A DNA stretch of 64,000 nt from Halomonas elongata (GCF_029081005.1 NZ_JAJQTQ010000005.1:124001-188000); one strand, 5' to 3'; positions 52,304 to 61,474 are shown, counted from the first letter of the stretch. The notes: generated by a model from the sequence alone, not told the origin. Made by a program: numbers and translations.

Positions 52304-52885
52304 ATGAATCTTGTGAACCATCACTCCCTCAGCGTAATGACAGGCTGTTTGATACTGGCTCTGACCTCGTTCGCTCAGGCACAAGTGGCACCTGTTCAAC
52401 GTCCGCCCGAATTGCCGGATCTGGAGGTGGTGGCCGATCACGGCGGCGAGCCAGCGCGCCCCTATTACGTGGCCATCAAGGGGGCCGGCGTCGACGAGCA
52501 GGAAGGCTACTCCCCGCAGATGGGACCGCAGTCGCGCCCAACTAATCGGTACAGCGAACAGGATATGTTGCCAGTCGAGAGCGAGCAGCTGACCCCGGGT
52601 CAGGTCGTAGCGCGAGAACTTGATCTCCCGGGAGGGTTTACCCCGATCTTTGTGATCGGTGACGACGCACTGTCGCGTCAGTGGCTTGACCAGAGAGGTG
52701 ACATCCTTCGCGACATGAATGCCGTGGGTCTAGTGGTACAGGTTCAGGATGAACAGGCCATGCAGGAACTGCGTCAGGCCGCTCAGGGATTGGAGTTACG
52801 TCCTGTCTCTGGAGACGGTCTGGCTGAACGAGTAGGGCTTCAACACTATCCCGCCCTGATCAGCCAACGCGGCATCGAGCAATAG
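52304..52885 (+). CDS. TIGR03765 family ICE protein (PFL_4695 type)
   Basis: The 193-aa exported protein matches TIGR03765: LPDLEVVADHGGEPARPYYVAI, RPTNRYSEQDMLPVESEQLTPG and FTPIFVIGDDALSRQWL, RGDILRDMNAVGLVVQV. Its place before the TraD gene is typical. It is thought to belong to the conjugation machine in the periplasm. The ATG at 52304 fits the AGGAGC site better than the one at 52298. Confidence 0.88.
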   Translation: MNLVNHHSLSVMTGCLILALTSFAQAQVAPVQRPPELPDLEVVADHGGEPARPYYVAIKGAGVDEQEGYSPQMGPQSRPTNRYSEQDMLPVESEQLTPGQVVARELDLPGGFTPIFVIGDDALSRQWLDQRGDILRDMNAVGLVVQVQDEQAMQELRQAAQGLELRPVSGDGLAERVGLQHYPALISQRGIEQ

Positions 52886-52895
52886 AGGGGGCACC

Positions 52896-54905
52896 ATGAA
52901 TCCAGTATTACCGTCCCCTGATGCCTTAGCCGAGTCGGTTGATCACTATATTCGGCACAGGAAGCCTGGAGAGGATGCACTTGAAGGGGCTTGCGATCTC
53001 ATCTGGCCGTCGCTTGAGTCGCTGATGGTGGAGTGGCTGTCGGAGACGGATATCACGCGCCTGTTCCGTTCCGAGACAAGCCAGGATGGTGCGGTCAGCT
53101 TCACCATGGCGGGATTGTGGCGCATCGTTCGCTCTCAAGGCCGCACCCGTACCTATCGACGTGATCTCAAGCGGCGACAATGGAAAGCGGACAAGACGCT
53201 AGATCGTTGGCCAACACTGAAACTGCTGCCGTGTGGCACCGACAAGCAACTACCTTTTGCCTGGGAAAACCTCCTCGAGCACGCCTTCAACGAAGTGTTT
53301 CAACAAGCCGTCGCTGCACTGACATTACCTCAGCCGTGGCGAAGAGATCTGCAGCGTGAGCTGCGGATACGCTGGCACCGTCTAAATATTGCGCAGGTGC
53401 TCATGGGCCTTGATCGTGATGTCGGGCATTTGGTCCTACATGTCCATAATCGGTATCCCTTGGAGGCAGAGAACTGCGAATCGTGCATTGATGACTGGGG
53501 AACGATTCACGGGATCACCGTCACAGGCTATGCGGAATACCCTGGCCCTGACAGAGGTCCGGAGGTGTGTGCGCAGTGCGCTTACAATCAGCGCGTCCTT
53601 GAAGAGTACGAACGGCACACCAAGAACCAATTGGCGACTTACGATCGCTATCTGAGCCATATCCGGGCGTTGGACCTGGGGCGTGGGCGTCCCTACTATC
53701 AACAGCGCCACATTGCCACTCGCAACATGAAGGCCCTCGGGTCGGCACTATGGCGCGATGTCGTTGATCGGGCGTCTCTCTCGCTGACATCTCGTATTGT
53801 CGGGCCTCGAGCACGGCTACTTCTCACGGATCTTCTTCGGGTCCAGGTTCAGCATGCGGCTGTCGAGCGTATCGCCACTGAAAGGCCGCAGTTGCTTCCC
53901 ATGCTCTCCGTCATTCATCCCCGCCATTGGCACCGCGACGATCTGTTTTCTCGTCGACTCTGGGTACGCCAGAGAGACGAGAAGACGATCGTGGATCGCA
54001 AGACGTTCTGTCCCAGCCGTCGGATAGGCAGCCTGAATGAGAAGCGGAGCTTCCGCTTTCTGAGCCGGTCGCCGGCGTCAGTGGTCACGATGATCCTGAA
54101 TGTCTGGCAGGACACGTTTTTCGGCTGGCACCGCAACGAGGCGGATGCGGTGTTGCAGTTTATTCAGGCAGTGACCCCGACACAGGATCATCGCCCCTAT
54201 GCGAAGGTGCTTGGCGCCACGGCTGGGTTGAAAGTGGTGAAAGAGATCAAGGGGAACCGTTTTGGCCGAGACCGACTGACAACAGCACTGGCGATACCTG
54301 TTTTTGGTCGCCTGGCGAGAGCCTGGGTGGCGGATCGTCTGGAAACCTGGCGGACACGGGGGTATCGCGAACTCATGCGAACCCACCCCCAAGCGGAACA
54401 AGCACTGCGCAACGCGCTCGATTGGAGTGCCAGTACCGACCACCACTTACCCGACAACAACATGGATTGGAAAGCGATACAGCGTCACTCCGATGCGTGG
54501 CATGAAGCATTGCAACAGCAGCACCGCGACCGAGCGCAGTATCGCGATCAAGCGCTTGCCTGGACGTCCCCTCTTCAAGAGATACGGTCTGACACCTACG
54601 TGGCCGTTGCATTGACCGATAGCCAGTCCCTGCAGCAGGAAGGCCATGAAATGGGCCACTGCGTGGATTCCTATGACATTGAATGCTATGAGGGTAGTTA
54701 CCTCGTGTTCTCGATCAAGCCTCTCGGCCACGACGCAGACAAGAACGATCGGGCAACCCTCGGTGTGTATTACAGCCGTTGCGGTGCCCGATTCGATCAA
54801 CTTGAAGGCCCCTGTCACCAATCCACTCCCAAGCCCATCCAGGACCTTGCTCAATACGTTGTTCAATCCCTCAACGACGCCATCCTGGAGGAGAAAGCCG
54901 CATGA
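52896..54905 (+). CDS. PcfJ-like protein
   Basis: The 669-aa protein has a C-terminal PcfJ-like domain: LTDSQSLQQEGHEMGHCVDSYDIECYEG, where the GHEMGHCV and C-x-EG pattern repeats that of plasmid pCF10 PcfJ. A four-cysteine ribbon (CESCIDDW and CAQC) lies near residue 195-235. The rest is basic and helical. PcfJ proteins are of unknown role in conjugation. Here it sits between TIGR03765 and TraD and overlaps the TraD start by four bases. Its size and place are discussed under findings. Confidence 0.7.
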   Translation: MNPVLPSPDALAESVDHYIRHRKPGEDALEGACDLIWPSLESLMVEWLSETDITRLFRSETSQDGAVSFTMAGLWRIVRSQGRTRTYRRDLKRRQWKADKTLDRWPTLKLLPCGTDKQLPFAWENLLEHAFNEVFQQAVAALTLPQPWRRDLQRELRIRWHRLNIAQVLMGLDRDVGHLVLHVHNRYPLEAENCESCIDDWGTIHGITVTGYAEYPGPDRGPEVCAQCAYNQRVLEEYERHTKNQLATYDRYLSHIRALDLGRGRPYYQQRHIATRNMKALGSALWRDVVDRASLSLTSRIVGPRARLLLTDLLRVQVQHAAVERIATERPQLLPMLSVIHPRHWHRDDLFSRRLWVRQRDEKTIVDRKTFCPSRRIGSLNEKRSFRFLSRSPASVVTMILNVWQDTFFGWHRNEADAVLQFIQAVTPTQDHRPYAKVLGATAGLKVVKEIKGNRFGRDRLTTALAIPVFGRLARAWVADRLETWRTRGYRELMRTHPQAEQALRNALDWSASTDHHLPDNNMDWKAIQRHSDAWHEALQQQHRDRAQYRDQALAWTSPLQEIRSDTYVAVALTDSQSLQQEGHEMGHCVDSYDIECYEGSYLVFSIKPLGHDADKNDRATLGVYYSRCGARFDQLEGPCHQSTPKPIQDLAQYVVQSLNDAILEEKAA

Positions 54906-57082
54906 GCAGTCATCATCCTCTGGAATCGCTATTACGTCCTGCTGTCGAGCTGAATACCGTTTGGGTCTGTCTCGGCTGTGCCGTGCTCTGTATCTATGCG
55001 CCCTGGTCACTAGCGTTGACGCCAAGTGTGGGGATGACCACCGCTGCCGGTTTCCTGGCTTATGGTGCCTGGCGGTTTCGCCAGGCGTGGATCGTATTGC
55101 GCTATCGGCGCAACATGCGCCGACTTCCGCGTTTCGCCCTTCCGGCGAGGAAAGTGCCCGTCAGCCAGCGCAGCTTGTGGCTCGGCAAGGGGTTCATGTG
55201 GGACTCCCAACATACGCAGCGGTTACATGAGTCTGCGCAACCCGCAGCAAAGGTCTACGTACAGCCAAGCGTCTGGTTCAAGCGAGCACGGCGATTGGAG
55301 CAATCCTTGGAAGGCGGCGCGGTAGGTAAGCATATCGCTTCCCTGCTGCGCTGGGATTCCCCTTTAAACCCCGTGCGTCCTCTACCACCGGTTGGAGGCC
55401 GTCCCGCGCTACATGCCGTGGAGTGGAAAGAGCATGATGTCTGGATGCCGCTGGGTGAGCGCGTCGGACATACCCTCGTTGAGGGCACCACGCGGGTGGG
55501 CAAAACACGTCTGGCCGAGATCCTGATCACTCAGGATATCCATCGTGGTGACATCACCATCTGCTTCGACCCCAAAGGGGACGCGGATCTGTTGCTGAGG
55601 ATGTATGCCGAAGCGCAGAAGGCGGGTCGAGGCGATGAGTTCTACATTTTCCACCTGGGTTGGCCTGACGTCTCTTGCCGCTATAACGCAGTGGGGCGCT
55701 TTTCGCGACTCTCTGAGGTACCGACTCGCGTGACGGGACAGCTATCCGGCGAGGGGGACAGCGCGGCGTTTCGTCAGTTTGCCTGGCGATTCGTGAACAT
55801 TGTCGCCCGGGCGCGCCATGCGTTGGGCGAGCGTCCCTCCTACAACCAGATTCTGGCGGATGTCGTGAACATCGATGCGCTCTTGATGCAGTACGTTCAG
55901 GAGACACTGGAACAGCAGATGCAGGGCGCCAACCAGAAGATCACCGAGATCGAGGGCACGATCAACGAGAACAAGCTCCCCAACAACATGAAGGGGCGCC
56001 ATAAACGGGTAGTCGCGATCGTCCAGTACCTGCAGCAGCCAGAGGTCATCGAGACACTGACCGACCCCGTCCTGGATGGGTTGCTCAGTGCGGTGCGCTA
56101 CGACAAGACCTACTTCGACAAGATCGTGGCCTCGCTCCTGCCACTGCTCGAGAAGCTGACCAGCGGCAAGATCGCCGAGTTGTTGAGCCCGGACTACGAC
56201 GACATCGAGGACGAGCGCCCGATAATCGATTGGCAGCAGATTATTCGCAAGAAGGGCATCGTCTATGTGGGCCTCGATGCGCTCTCCGACTTCGAAGTCG
56301 CACAGGCAGTCGGCAATTCCATGTTCGCCGACATCGTCAGCGTCGCCGGCCACATCTATAAATTCGGGTCCGATGATGGATTGCCAGGCAGTCGTTCTGG
56401 GAAGAAATTGCCGATCAACCTTCACTGCGATGAGTTTAATGAGCTCATGGGGGATGAATTTATACCTTTGGTCAACAAAGGGGGCGGCGCGGGGATCCAA
56501 GTGACCGCTTATACCCAGACGCTCTCTGACATCGAGGCGCGGATCGGGTCCACGGCGAAAGCAGGTCAGGTCGTCGGAAACTTCAATACCTTGATCATGC
56601 TCCGTGTACGGGAAGAGCGTACGGCAAGGCAGCTCACCGATCAGTTACCCAAGGTCAATGTCTCCACCAGGCTGATGGTCTCCATGGCCAGCGACAATGC
56701 CGACGTGAACAGTGACCAGGACTTCTCGAGCTCAGCGGGCGATCGGATAGGCACCGAGTCCGTCGACATGCTGGTCCCCAATAACATTATTGGTCTTCCC
56801 AAGGGCCAGGCCTTCGCTTTGTTGGAGGGTGGCCAGCCTTGGAAAATCCGCATGCCAATGCCGCTGCCGGACAAGACAGAAGATGTGCCGAAGGATGTGG
56901 CCGATATTGCCAAGCGGATGCGAGCCAAGTACAGCACGGGCGATCAGTGGTGGGAAGCGGTGATGCCGCCGCCAGTCCATCTGGACTTCGAGCCCCCGGA
57001 GCCGGCGTCTCGACCCCAGGACCGTGATGTGCCCGAGGCACCTGGCGACAACAGCGGGGTGGCTGACCATGGCGAGCTCTGA
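54902..57082 (+). CDS. traD: Conjugative coupling factor TraD (SXT/TIGR03743 type)
   Basis: The 726-aa VirD4-like ATPase has an N-terminal membrane hairpin (residues 15-50), Walker A EGTTRVGKTR (about 194-203), the ICFDPKGDADLLLRMY segment, Walker B INLHCDEFNEL (about 505-514) and the VTAYTQTLSDIEARIGS sensor segment. It joins the relaxosome to the secretion channel and pumps DNA. It overlaps both neighbours. Confidence 0.95.
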   Translation: MSSHHPLESLLRPAVELNTVWVCLGCAVLCIYAPWSLALTPSVGMTTAAGFLAYGAWRFRQAWIVLRYRRNMRRLPRFALPARKVPVSQRSLWLGKGFMWDSQHTQRLHESAQPAAKVYVQPSVWFKRARRLEQSLEGGAVGKHIASLLRWDSPLNPVRPLPPVGGRPALHAVEWKEHDVWMPLGERVGHTLVEGTTRVGKTRLAEILITQDIHRGDITICFDPKGDADLLLRMYAEAQKAGRGDEFYIFHLGWPDVSCRYNAVGRFSRLSEVPTRVTGQLSGEGDSAAFRQFAWRFVNIVARARHALGERPSYNQILADVVNIDALLMQYVQETLEQQMQGANQKITEIEGTINENKLPNNMKGRHKRVVAIVQYLQQPEVIETLTDPVLDGLLSAVRYDKTYFDKIVASLLPLLEKLTSGKIAELLSPDYDDIEDERPIIDWQQIIRKKGIVYVGLDALSDFEVAQAVGNSMFADIVSVAGHIYKFGSDDGLPGSRSGKKLPINLHCDEFNELMGDEFIPLVNKGGGAGIQVTAYTQTLSDIEARIGSTAKAGQVVGNFNTLIMLRVREERTARQLTDQLPKVNVSTRLMVSMASDNADVNSDQDFSSSAGDRIGTESVDMLVPNNIIGLPKGQAFALLEGGQPWKIRMPMPLPDKTEDVPKDVADIAKRMRAKYSTGDQWWEAVMPPPVHLDFEPPEPASRPQDRDVPEAPGDNSGVADHGEL

Positions 57083-57773
57083 AGCTCCGGCAAAGCGAGC
57101 GGAGAGTAAACGCTCGGGCGTTATTGCGACACTGCTCAAGTTGCCCTTCACCCTTCTCGTGATTGTTGCCATCTCGATCATCTGCTCGATCCTGATCGAA
57201 TGGGTCGGCATCACCTTTGGGTGGTTTAGTCAGGCAGGCTCAGAACACGCACGTCAGACCATGATAGCCGAGATGGGGTACTTGGACAGTCAATTCACGC
57301 GATCGCTGCTGGTTTCCTCGCCGGTGGAGTTTGCGACCATGATCGTGAATACCTGCTATCAGTGGCTGTTCGTGAAATCCGGGGTTGCCGCCTGGGCTGA
57401 GACAGGGAGCGGTTCCGAGGGCTGGATCGGTATCATCAAGACATATCTGCAGGCAGGCATGTATGTCACGCTCATGACCCTGACGCGTTGTGTGATCCTG
57501 ATGTTGACCGCCCCCCTGTTCATCCTGGCTGGCCTGGTCGGTTTCACCGATGGACTGGTCAGCCGCGATCTTCGCCGGTTCGGTGCAGGCCGAGAGTCGG
57601 CCTTTGTTTACCATCACGCCAAGCGGATGGTGACACCGATATTCCTCACCGGTTGGCTGATCTATCTCTCTCTGCCGTTCTCGATCCATCCCAATCTGTT
57701 TCTGCTGCCGTGTGCGCTACTGTTCGGCGCGATGATCACCATCGCCACTTCGAGCTTCAAGAAATACCTTTGA
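57069..57773 (+). CDS. TIGR03747 family ICE membrane protein
   Basis: The 234-aa protein has four to five membrane segments and the family marks LPFTLLVIVAISIICSILIEW, GLVGFTDGLVSRDLRRFGAGRESAFVYHHAK. It always follows TraD in these elements and overlaps it here by 14 bases. A role beside the coupling protein in the inner membrane is inferred. A hairpin follows. Confidence 0.92.
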   Translation: MASSEAPAKRAESKRSGVIATLLKLPFTLLVIVAISIICSILIEWVGITFGWFSQAGSEHARQTMIAEMGYLDSQFTRSLLVSSPVEFATMIVNTCYQWLFVKSGVAAWAETGSGSEGWIGIIKTYLQAGMYVTLMTLTRCVILMLTAPLFILAGLVGFTDGLVSRDLRRFGAGRESAFVYHHAKRMVTPIFLTGWLIYLSLPFSIHPNLFLLPCALLFGAMITIATSSFKKYL

Positions 57774-57790
57774 ATGGGCGGGATCCGACA

Positions 57791-57814
57791 GCCCCGGCGC
57801 AAGGGAGCCGGGGC
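57791..57814. terminator. Hairpin between convergent genes
   Basis: A perfect 8-bp stem GCCCCGGC/GCCGGGGC with an 8-base loop lies 17 bases after the TIGR03747 gene and ten before the end of the minus-strand DUF6166-like gene. It could stop both transcripts; no T-run is present. Confidence 0.55.
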
Positions 57815-57823
57815 CGGAATGGT

Positions 57824-58246
57824 TCATTCAACAAGCTCGGGAGTGCCGCAGCGCTCATAGATGTGGACAACCGGGAGGTCCATTTCTTCATCGGCGGGAA
57901 GACGCGATACCACCTTATCCAGTATTTCGATGGCCTTCTCGGCCTGGTCTTCACGCACATGAATGGCGGGATAGATCAGGGCAGCAAGGGCATGGCTCAA
58001 ACACTGGGGGCCGGTACCTGAATAGCCCCATGCAAAGCCGCCTTCATACTGGAAACGATCATAGCGCGGTATGACCAGTTGCGCCGCGCTATCGTCGCAA
58101 TGACGATACAGAACCACCGGAGCGTCCTCCACGAAGCGGAAGAGCAGCATTCCACTAACGCCATGCGCCGGATTGGCAATATCCGCCTGGGTCACATTCT
58201 TTACCTGGCTGAAATCAAAATCCTCAAGCCCCCGACGGTCACTCAT
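57824..58246 (-). CDS. DUF6166-like protein, reverse strand
   Basis: The 140-aa protein has a YEGGFAWGYSGTGPQCLSHALAALIYP segment as in the DUF6166 family of small, function-unknown proteins. It is the only clear gene read leftward inside this ICE segment. A GGAGGG site precedes its ATG. It splits the transfer operon between TIGR03747 and the RAQPRD gene, so it has its own promoter. It is probably an inserted cargo or regulatory gene. Confidence 0.7.
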   Translation of the reverse strand: MSDRRGLEDFDFSQVKNVTQADIANPAHGVSGMLLFRFVEDAPVVLYRHCDDSAAQLVIPRYDRFQYEGGFAWGYSGTGPQCLSHALAALIYPAIHVREDQAEKAIEILDKVVSRLPADEEMDLPVVHIYERCGTPELVE

Positions 58247-58338
58247 ACGATCACCCTCCCTGATGGAACATCCCGTGGAATGTCTTAGACCAGGGGCTAG
58301 CCGTCAAGTCGCTGGACAAGAATACCTGTCTGATCCGC

Positions 58339-58355
58339 TTAACGTTTCTGGCTGA
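58339..58355 (+). promoter_or_regulatory. Shared ICE upstream motif, copy 5
   Basis: TTAACGTTTCTGGCTGA lies 79 bases before the RAQPRD start codon and restarts the transfer operon after the reverse gene. Confidence 0.6.
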
Positions 58356-58417
58356 TCCCGCGAACACATCCCTCGACCATGGACTCATGTCGTCACCACC
58401 CACGGCAGGATTCCATT

Positions 58418-58789
58418 ATGACGGAGCGGAAGCACTCTCCCATCTCAGGCCCGGACGCTACAGGCAAGGCGGCGCTTCTCCTGGGACTGCTGATGGCCAG
58501 TTCGATGTCACTGTCGGTTCAGGCGAGTGACATCGATGAAATTCAACGTCGCGATCTCGCCCTGATCCAGACCCAGATCGAGCAGATCAAGGTGGTCGTC
58601 GATCGCATCGATGCGCGACAGCAGAAGACCAGCCCCGAGAATACTCGCATCTATTTCGATACCCGCATGCTGCGATCGGATCTCAAGTCCATTACCTCCG
58701 GTATCGATGCCTACCTCGCCCCCGAACGCCTACTTCCGCGTCAGCCCATGCCGCTGAATGGCGACTACCTCGAAGATCGGGGGCAGTGA
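58418..58789 (+). CDS. RAQPRD family ICE protein
   Basis: The 123-aa exported protein matches the RAQPRD family (TIGR01690): EIQRRDLALIQTQIEQIKVVVDRID and FDTRMLRSDLKSITSGIDAYLAPERLLPRQPMPLNGDY. The family's name motif reads LPRQPMP here. It is part of the mating apparatus, likely periplasmic. It overlaps the next gene by one base. Confidence 0.9.
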   Translation: MTERKHSPISGPDATGKAALLLGLLMASSMSLSVQASDIDEIQRRDLALIQTQIEQIKVVVDRIDARQQKTSPENTRIYFDTRMLRSDLKSITSGIDAYLAPERLLPRQPMPLNGDYLEDRGQ

Positions 58790-59019
58790 TGGCGCTTTCA
58801 ATGCAAGAAGCCTTCAAGGCTGGTGCAAGCGCCACCCCCGATGACCTCTACCTGTTGATCGCTGGTGTCGGTTGTGCCCTGGCGGTGATCTGGCTGGCGT
58901 GGCTCGGCGTCAGCAACTGGCGCGGTTGGGTGGGAGGCATGTTCAGCGAGCACGTCATGACCTGGAATTTCATCCGGGGCGTGATGGTGGTCGTGATTCT
59001 GTTCTGGCTGTTCTTGTAG
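58789..59019 (+). CDS. TIGR03758 family ICE membrane protein
   Basis: The 76-aa protein has two membrane segments (LYLLIAGVGCALAVIWLAWL and FIRGVMVVVILFWLFL), as in TIGR03758. It may be a small VirB3- or VirB2-like part of the secretion channel. It overlaps the RAQPRD gene stop. Confidence 0.88.
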   Translation: MALSMQEAFKAGASATPDDLYLLIAGVGCALAVIWLAWLGVSNWRGWVGGMFSEHVMTWNFIRGVMVVVILFWLFL

Positions 59020-59106
59020 CAGCGCAGCTGGAAGCCCTTTCCCGGGGCACCATTCCTCCTCGCGTGAGGAGGTTCATCAGCAAGAGACCCAAGGAGTAAT
59101 GGAACC

Positions 59107-59475
59107 ATGAACGTCATCACGTCACTTTACAGCCGAACCAAAGGCGTACTTCGAGGTGGGGTGGCCACGCTTGCCTCTCTACCCGCCGTTGCACTCGCGG
59201 CGTTGCCTCAACAGGAAAACATTACCGAAGGGACAGACGGTAACCTTCTCGACACCTTCCGCAATGTGGGGTCGGAAGGCTTCAGTATCGCCTTCATCGT
59301 CGTGACAGCCTTCGCGATTCTCGCCTACATCGGTGCACTGATCTGGGCCTTCAACGAATCGAGAAAGAAAGGCGAGTGGGGCCTATTCGGGATGGTGGCT
59401 GGTCTTGGGGTTGTCATGATCGTCGTCGTTATCTGGCTGGCCAATTACGGCGACCCGATCATGCAGAGCACTTAA
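59107..59475 (+). CDS. TIGR03745 family ICE membrane protein (pilin-like)
   Basis: The 122-aa protein has a cleavable or anchoring N-terminal segment (LASLPAVALAALPQQE), then two membrane segments (FSIAFIVVTAFAILAYIGAL, FGMVAGLGVVMIVVVIWLA) separated by a NESRKKGEWG loop. The layout is that of VirB2-like pilins, and the family occurs at this place in MPF-G systems. Confidence 0.9.
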   Translation: MNVITSLYSRTKGVLRGGVATLASLPAVALAALPQQENITEGTDGNLLDTFRNVGSEGFSIAFIVVTAFAILAYIGALIWAFNESRKKGEWGLFGMVAGLGVVMIVVVIWLANYGDPIMQST

Positions 59476-59493
59476 TTACGGAGGTGTCGGGCC

Positions 59494-59910
59494 ATGACCA
59501 TCGATTTCATTCCCTCTCGCTTGAACGCCACCCCCGTCGTCTTTCGCGGCATGACCGGAAAGGAGTTGGTGATCTGCACCTTTGCGGGGCTGATGGCGTT
59601 CATTCCTGTCGGGTTGATCGGCTGGGCAGTCGTGGGCATGGGGGCCATGGTCCCGACCTGCATGTTTGCAGGAGCTGGTCTCTTTCTGTGGTTTGGCGGC
59701 GCATTCATGCGTCGGCTACGCCGAGGGCGCCCTAGCTCCTGGGTGTATCGCAAGATCCAGTGGCAACTCACCAAAGCAGGGCTTCCCGTGCCGGGGGGTA
59801 ATGAATTGATCCAGGAATCCATCCGTTGGCGCATCCGACGCGATCCCGTTCGGCGTCCAGTGACGAATTCGACGGGACGCCTCTCGCGCAGCAAGGGAGA
59901 TAACTCATGA
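59494..59910 (+). CDS. TIGR03750 family conjugative transfer protein
   Basis: The 138-aa protein has two membrane segments after a short cytoplasmic start (LNATPVVFRGMTGKELVICT) and ends in a basic tail (GGAFMRRLRRGRPSSWVYRK). This is the VirB3/TraL-like family of MPF-G systems. A GGAGG site precedes the ATG. It overlaps the next gene by four bases. Confidence 0.9.
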   Translation: MTIDFIPSRLNATPVVFRGMTGKELVICTFAGLMAFIPVGLIGWAVVGMGAMVPTCMFAGAGLFLWFGGAFMRRLRRGRPSSWVYRKIQWQLTKAGLPVPGGNELIQESIRWRIRRDPVRRPVTNSTGRLSRSKGDNS

Positions 59911-60602
59911 GTCGTAAACGTCATGCCTTGGCGGCCCGGGACGCTCATATCACCACGTTACGTGGCGTCATCGTGGTGATGGTCCTGGTGTGCGCGGGAC
60001 TCTACTGGGGGTGGAAGACGTCACCGGATCGGCTGGATGTCCATGTTCCCCCGGATCTACGCACCGGCAGCACTCGCGAGTGGTGGAAAGTGCCGGAGCC
60101 CAATATCTATACCTTCGCCGTCTATGTCTGGCAGACGATCAACCGCTGGCCGGTCAATGGCGAAGTCAACTACAAGCGCAACATTCAGGCGTACAGCACC
60201 TTCCTGACGCCCGGCTGCCGTAACTACCTCGAAAACGAGTATGAGCAGCGCCGCGCCCGTGGCGAATTGAAGGGACGTGTTCGAGGAATCTATGAAATTC
60301 CCGGTCGAGGGTTCCAGGACGAGAGCCCTGATGGACCCGGTGGCGTGCAGGTGATCGATCGAGATCACTGGATTGCCACGCTCGATATGGGGGTCAGTGA
60401 ATCCTACGCCGGCACGTCCGTTCGTGACGCTTTCGTTCGCTATCCCATCTACGTCAGCCGCGTGGACAACGATCCCGATTCGAATCCCTGGGGGCTGCAG
60501 ATCGGTTCCGCTGACGGATGCTTTGCCGGGGTGCCCCAGCGACTCGGGTATGCCGACGACGACAGCGACGCCGACCAGCCAAGCGAGGTAGCTTCACCAT
60601 GA
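59907..60602 (+). CDS. TIGR03746 family ICE protein (PFL_4703 type)
   Basis: The 231-aa protein has one N-terminal membrane anchor (TTLRGVIVVMVLVCAGLYWG) and a periplasmic domain with VHVPPDLRTGSTREWWKVPEPNIYTFAVYVWQTINRWP. It fits the VirB8/TraE-like core protein of this system. It overlaps neighbours on both sides. Confidence 0.9.
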   Translation: MSRKRHALAARDAHITTLRGVIVVMVLVCAGLYWGWKTSPDRLDVHVPPDLRTGSTREWWKVPEPNIYTFAVYVWQTINRWPVNGEVNYKRNIQAYSTFLTPGCRNYLENEYEQRRARGELKGRVRGIYEIPGRGFQDESPDGPGGVQVIDRDHWIATLDMGVSESYAGTSVRDAFVRYPIYVSRVDNDPDSNPWGLQIGSADGCFAGVPQRLGYADDDSDADQPSEVASP

Positions 60603-61474
60603 GTAGACGCCTGTTATCCCGACTGAGCATTGCGAGCGCCGCTTTGGTGCTCGCCACCCAGGCACAGGCGGTGGAGATCCTTCACTGGGATCGCAAGCCT
60701 CTGCCGGTCGACCTCCCGGTTGGAACGGAACGTGTGATCGTGCTGGATCGCAATGTACGGGTGGGTCTCCCACCCGAGATTGCCGACTCGGAGACACTAC
60801 GCGTTCAGAGTGCCGGTGGTGCCATCTATCTAAAGGCTGACAAGCCGTTCGATACCCAACGGGTTCGCCTTCAGGACGTCGAGACCAATGAAGTGGTCCT
60901 GTTTGATCTGACGGCCATGGAGACGGGAGCAAGCGACGAAGAGATTCAGGTGGTGTTTCCTGAAGACGATCACGTCGATTCAGAGACTGCCTCAAGCTCG
61001 GATTCCCAGGAGCAGGATGAAGGTTCGTCGTCATCGGCCAATACACCGGTTCCTGTGGTACTGACACGCTATGCGGCGCAATCCTTATACGCCCCGACGC
61101 GGACCATTGAGCCGGTGCAAGGCGTCAATCGCGTGGCCATGCGACTGCCTGAAAGCCTGCCCTCGCTGTTGCCGGCTTTACCGGTATCCGCCAAACCGGT
61201 TGCCGCCTGGAAACTCGACGGGTGGACCGTCACGGCAGTGAAGCTCTCCAATCGCGACCCATCTCGGGCGTTTGAGCTGGACCCACGCTGGCTGCAAGGC
61301 GATCTCTTCAGCGCCACCTTCATGCATCCCACGCTCGGCCGCCGAGGCTCGGTGCGGGATACCACTACCGTCTTCATCGTCACTGATGGGGTGTCGTTGG
61401 CTCAGGCGGTGCCACTTTCGGCCTCCGTGGCCGAGGACCACTCAGCCCACGCAGATGCGGGAGGTGACTCATGA
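60599..61474 (+). CDS. TIGR03749 family ICE protein (PFL_4704 type)
   Basis: The 291-aa exported protein (signal cut near TQAQA) begins VEILHWDRKPLPVDLPVGTERVIVLDRNVRVGLP and ends with FIVTDGVSLAQAV, as in TIGR03749. It corresponds in place to TraK/VirB9-like core-complex proteins. A Ser/Asp-rich stretch near residue 130 is disordered. Confidence 0.9.
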   Translation: MSRRLLSRLSIASAALVLATQAQAVEILHWDRKPLPVDLPVGTERVIVLDRNVRVGLPPEIADSETLRVQSAGGAIYLKADKPFDTQRVRLQDVETNEVVLFDLTAMETGASDEEIQVVFPEDDHVDSETASSSDSQEQDEGSSSSANTPVPVVLTRYAAQSLYAPTRTIEPVQGVNRVAMRLPESLPSLLPALPVSAKPVAAWKLDGWTVTAVKLSNRDPSRAFELDPRWLQGDLFSATFMHPTLGRRGSVRDTTTVFIVTDGVSLAQAVPLSASVAEDHSAHADAGGDS

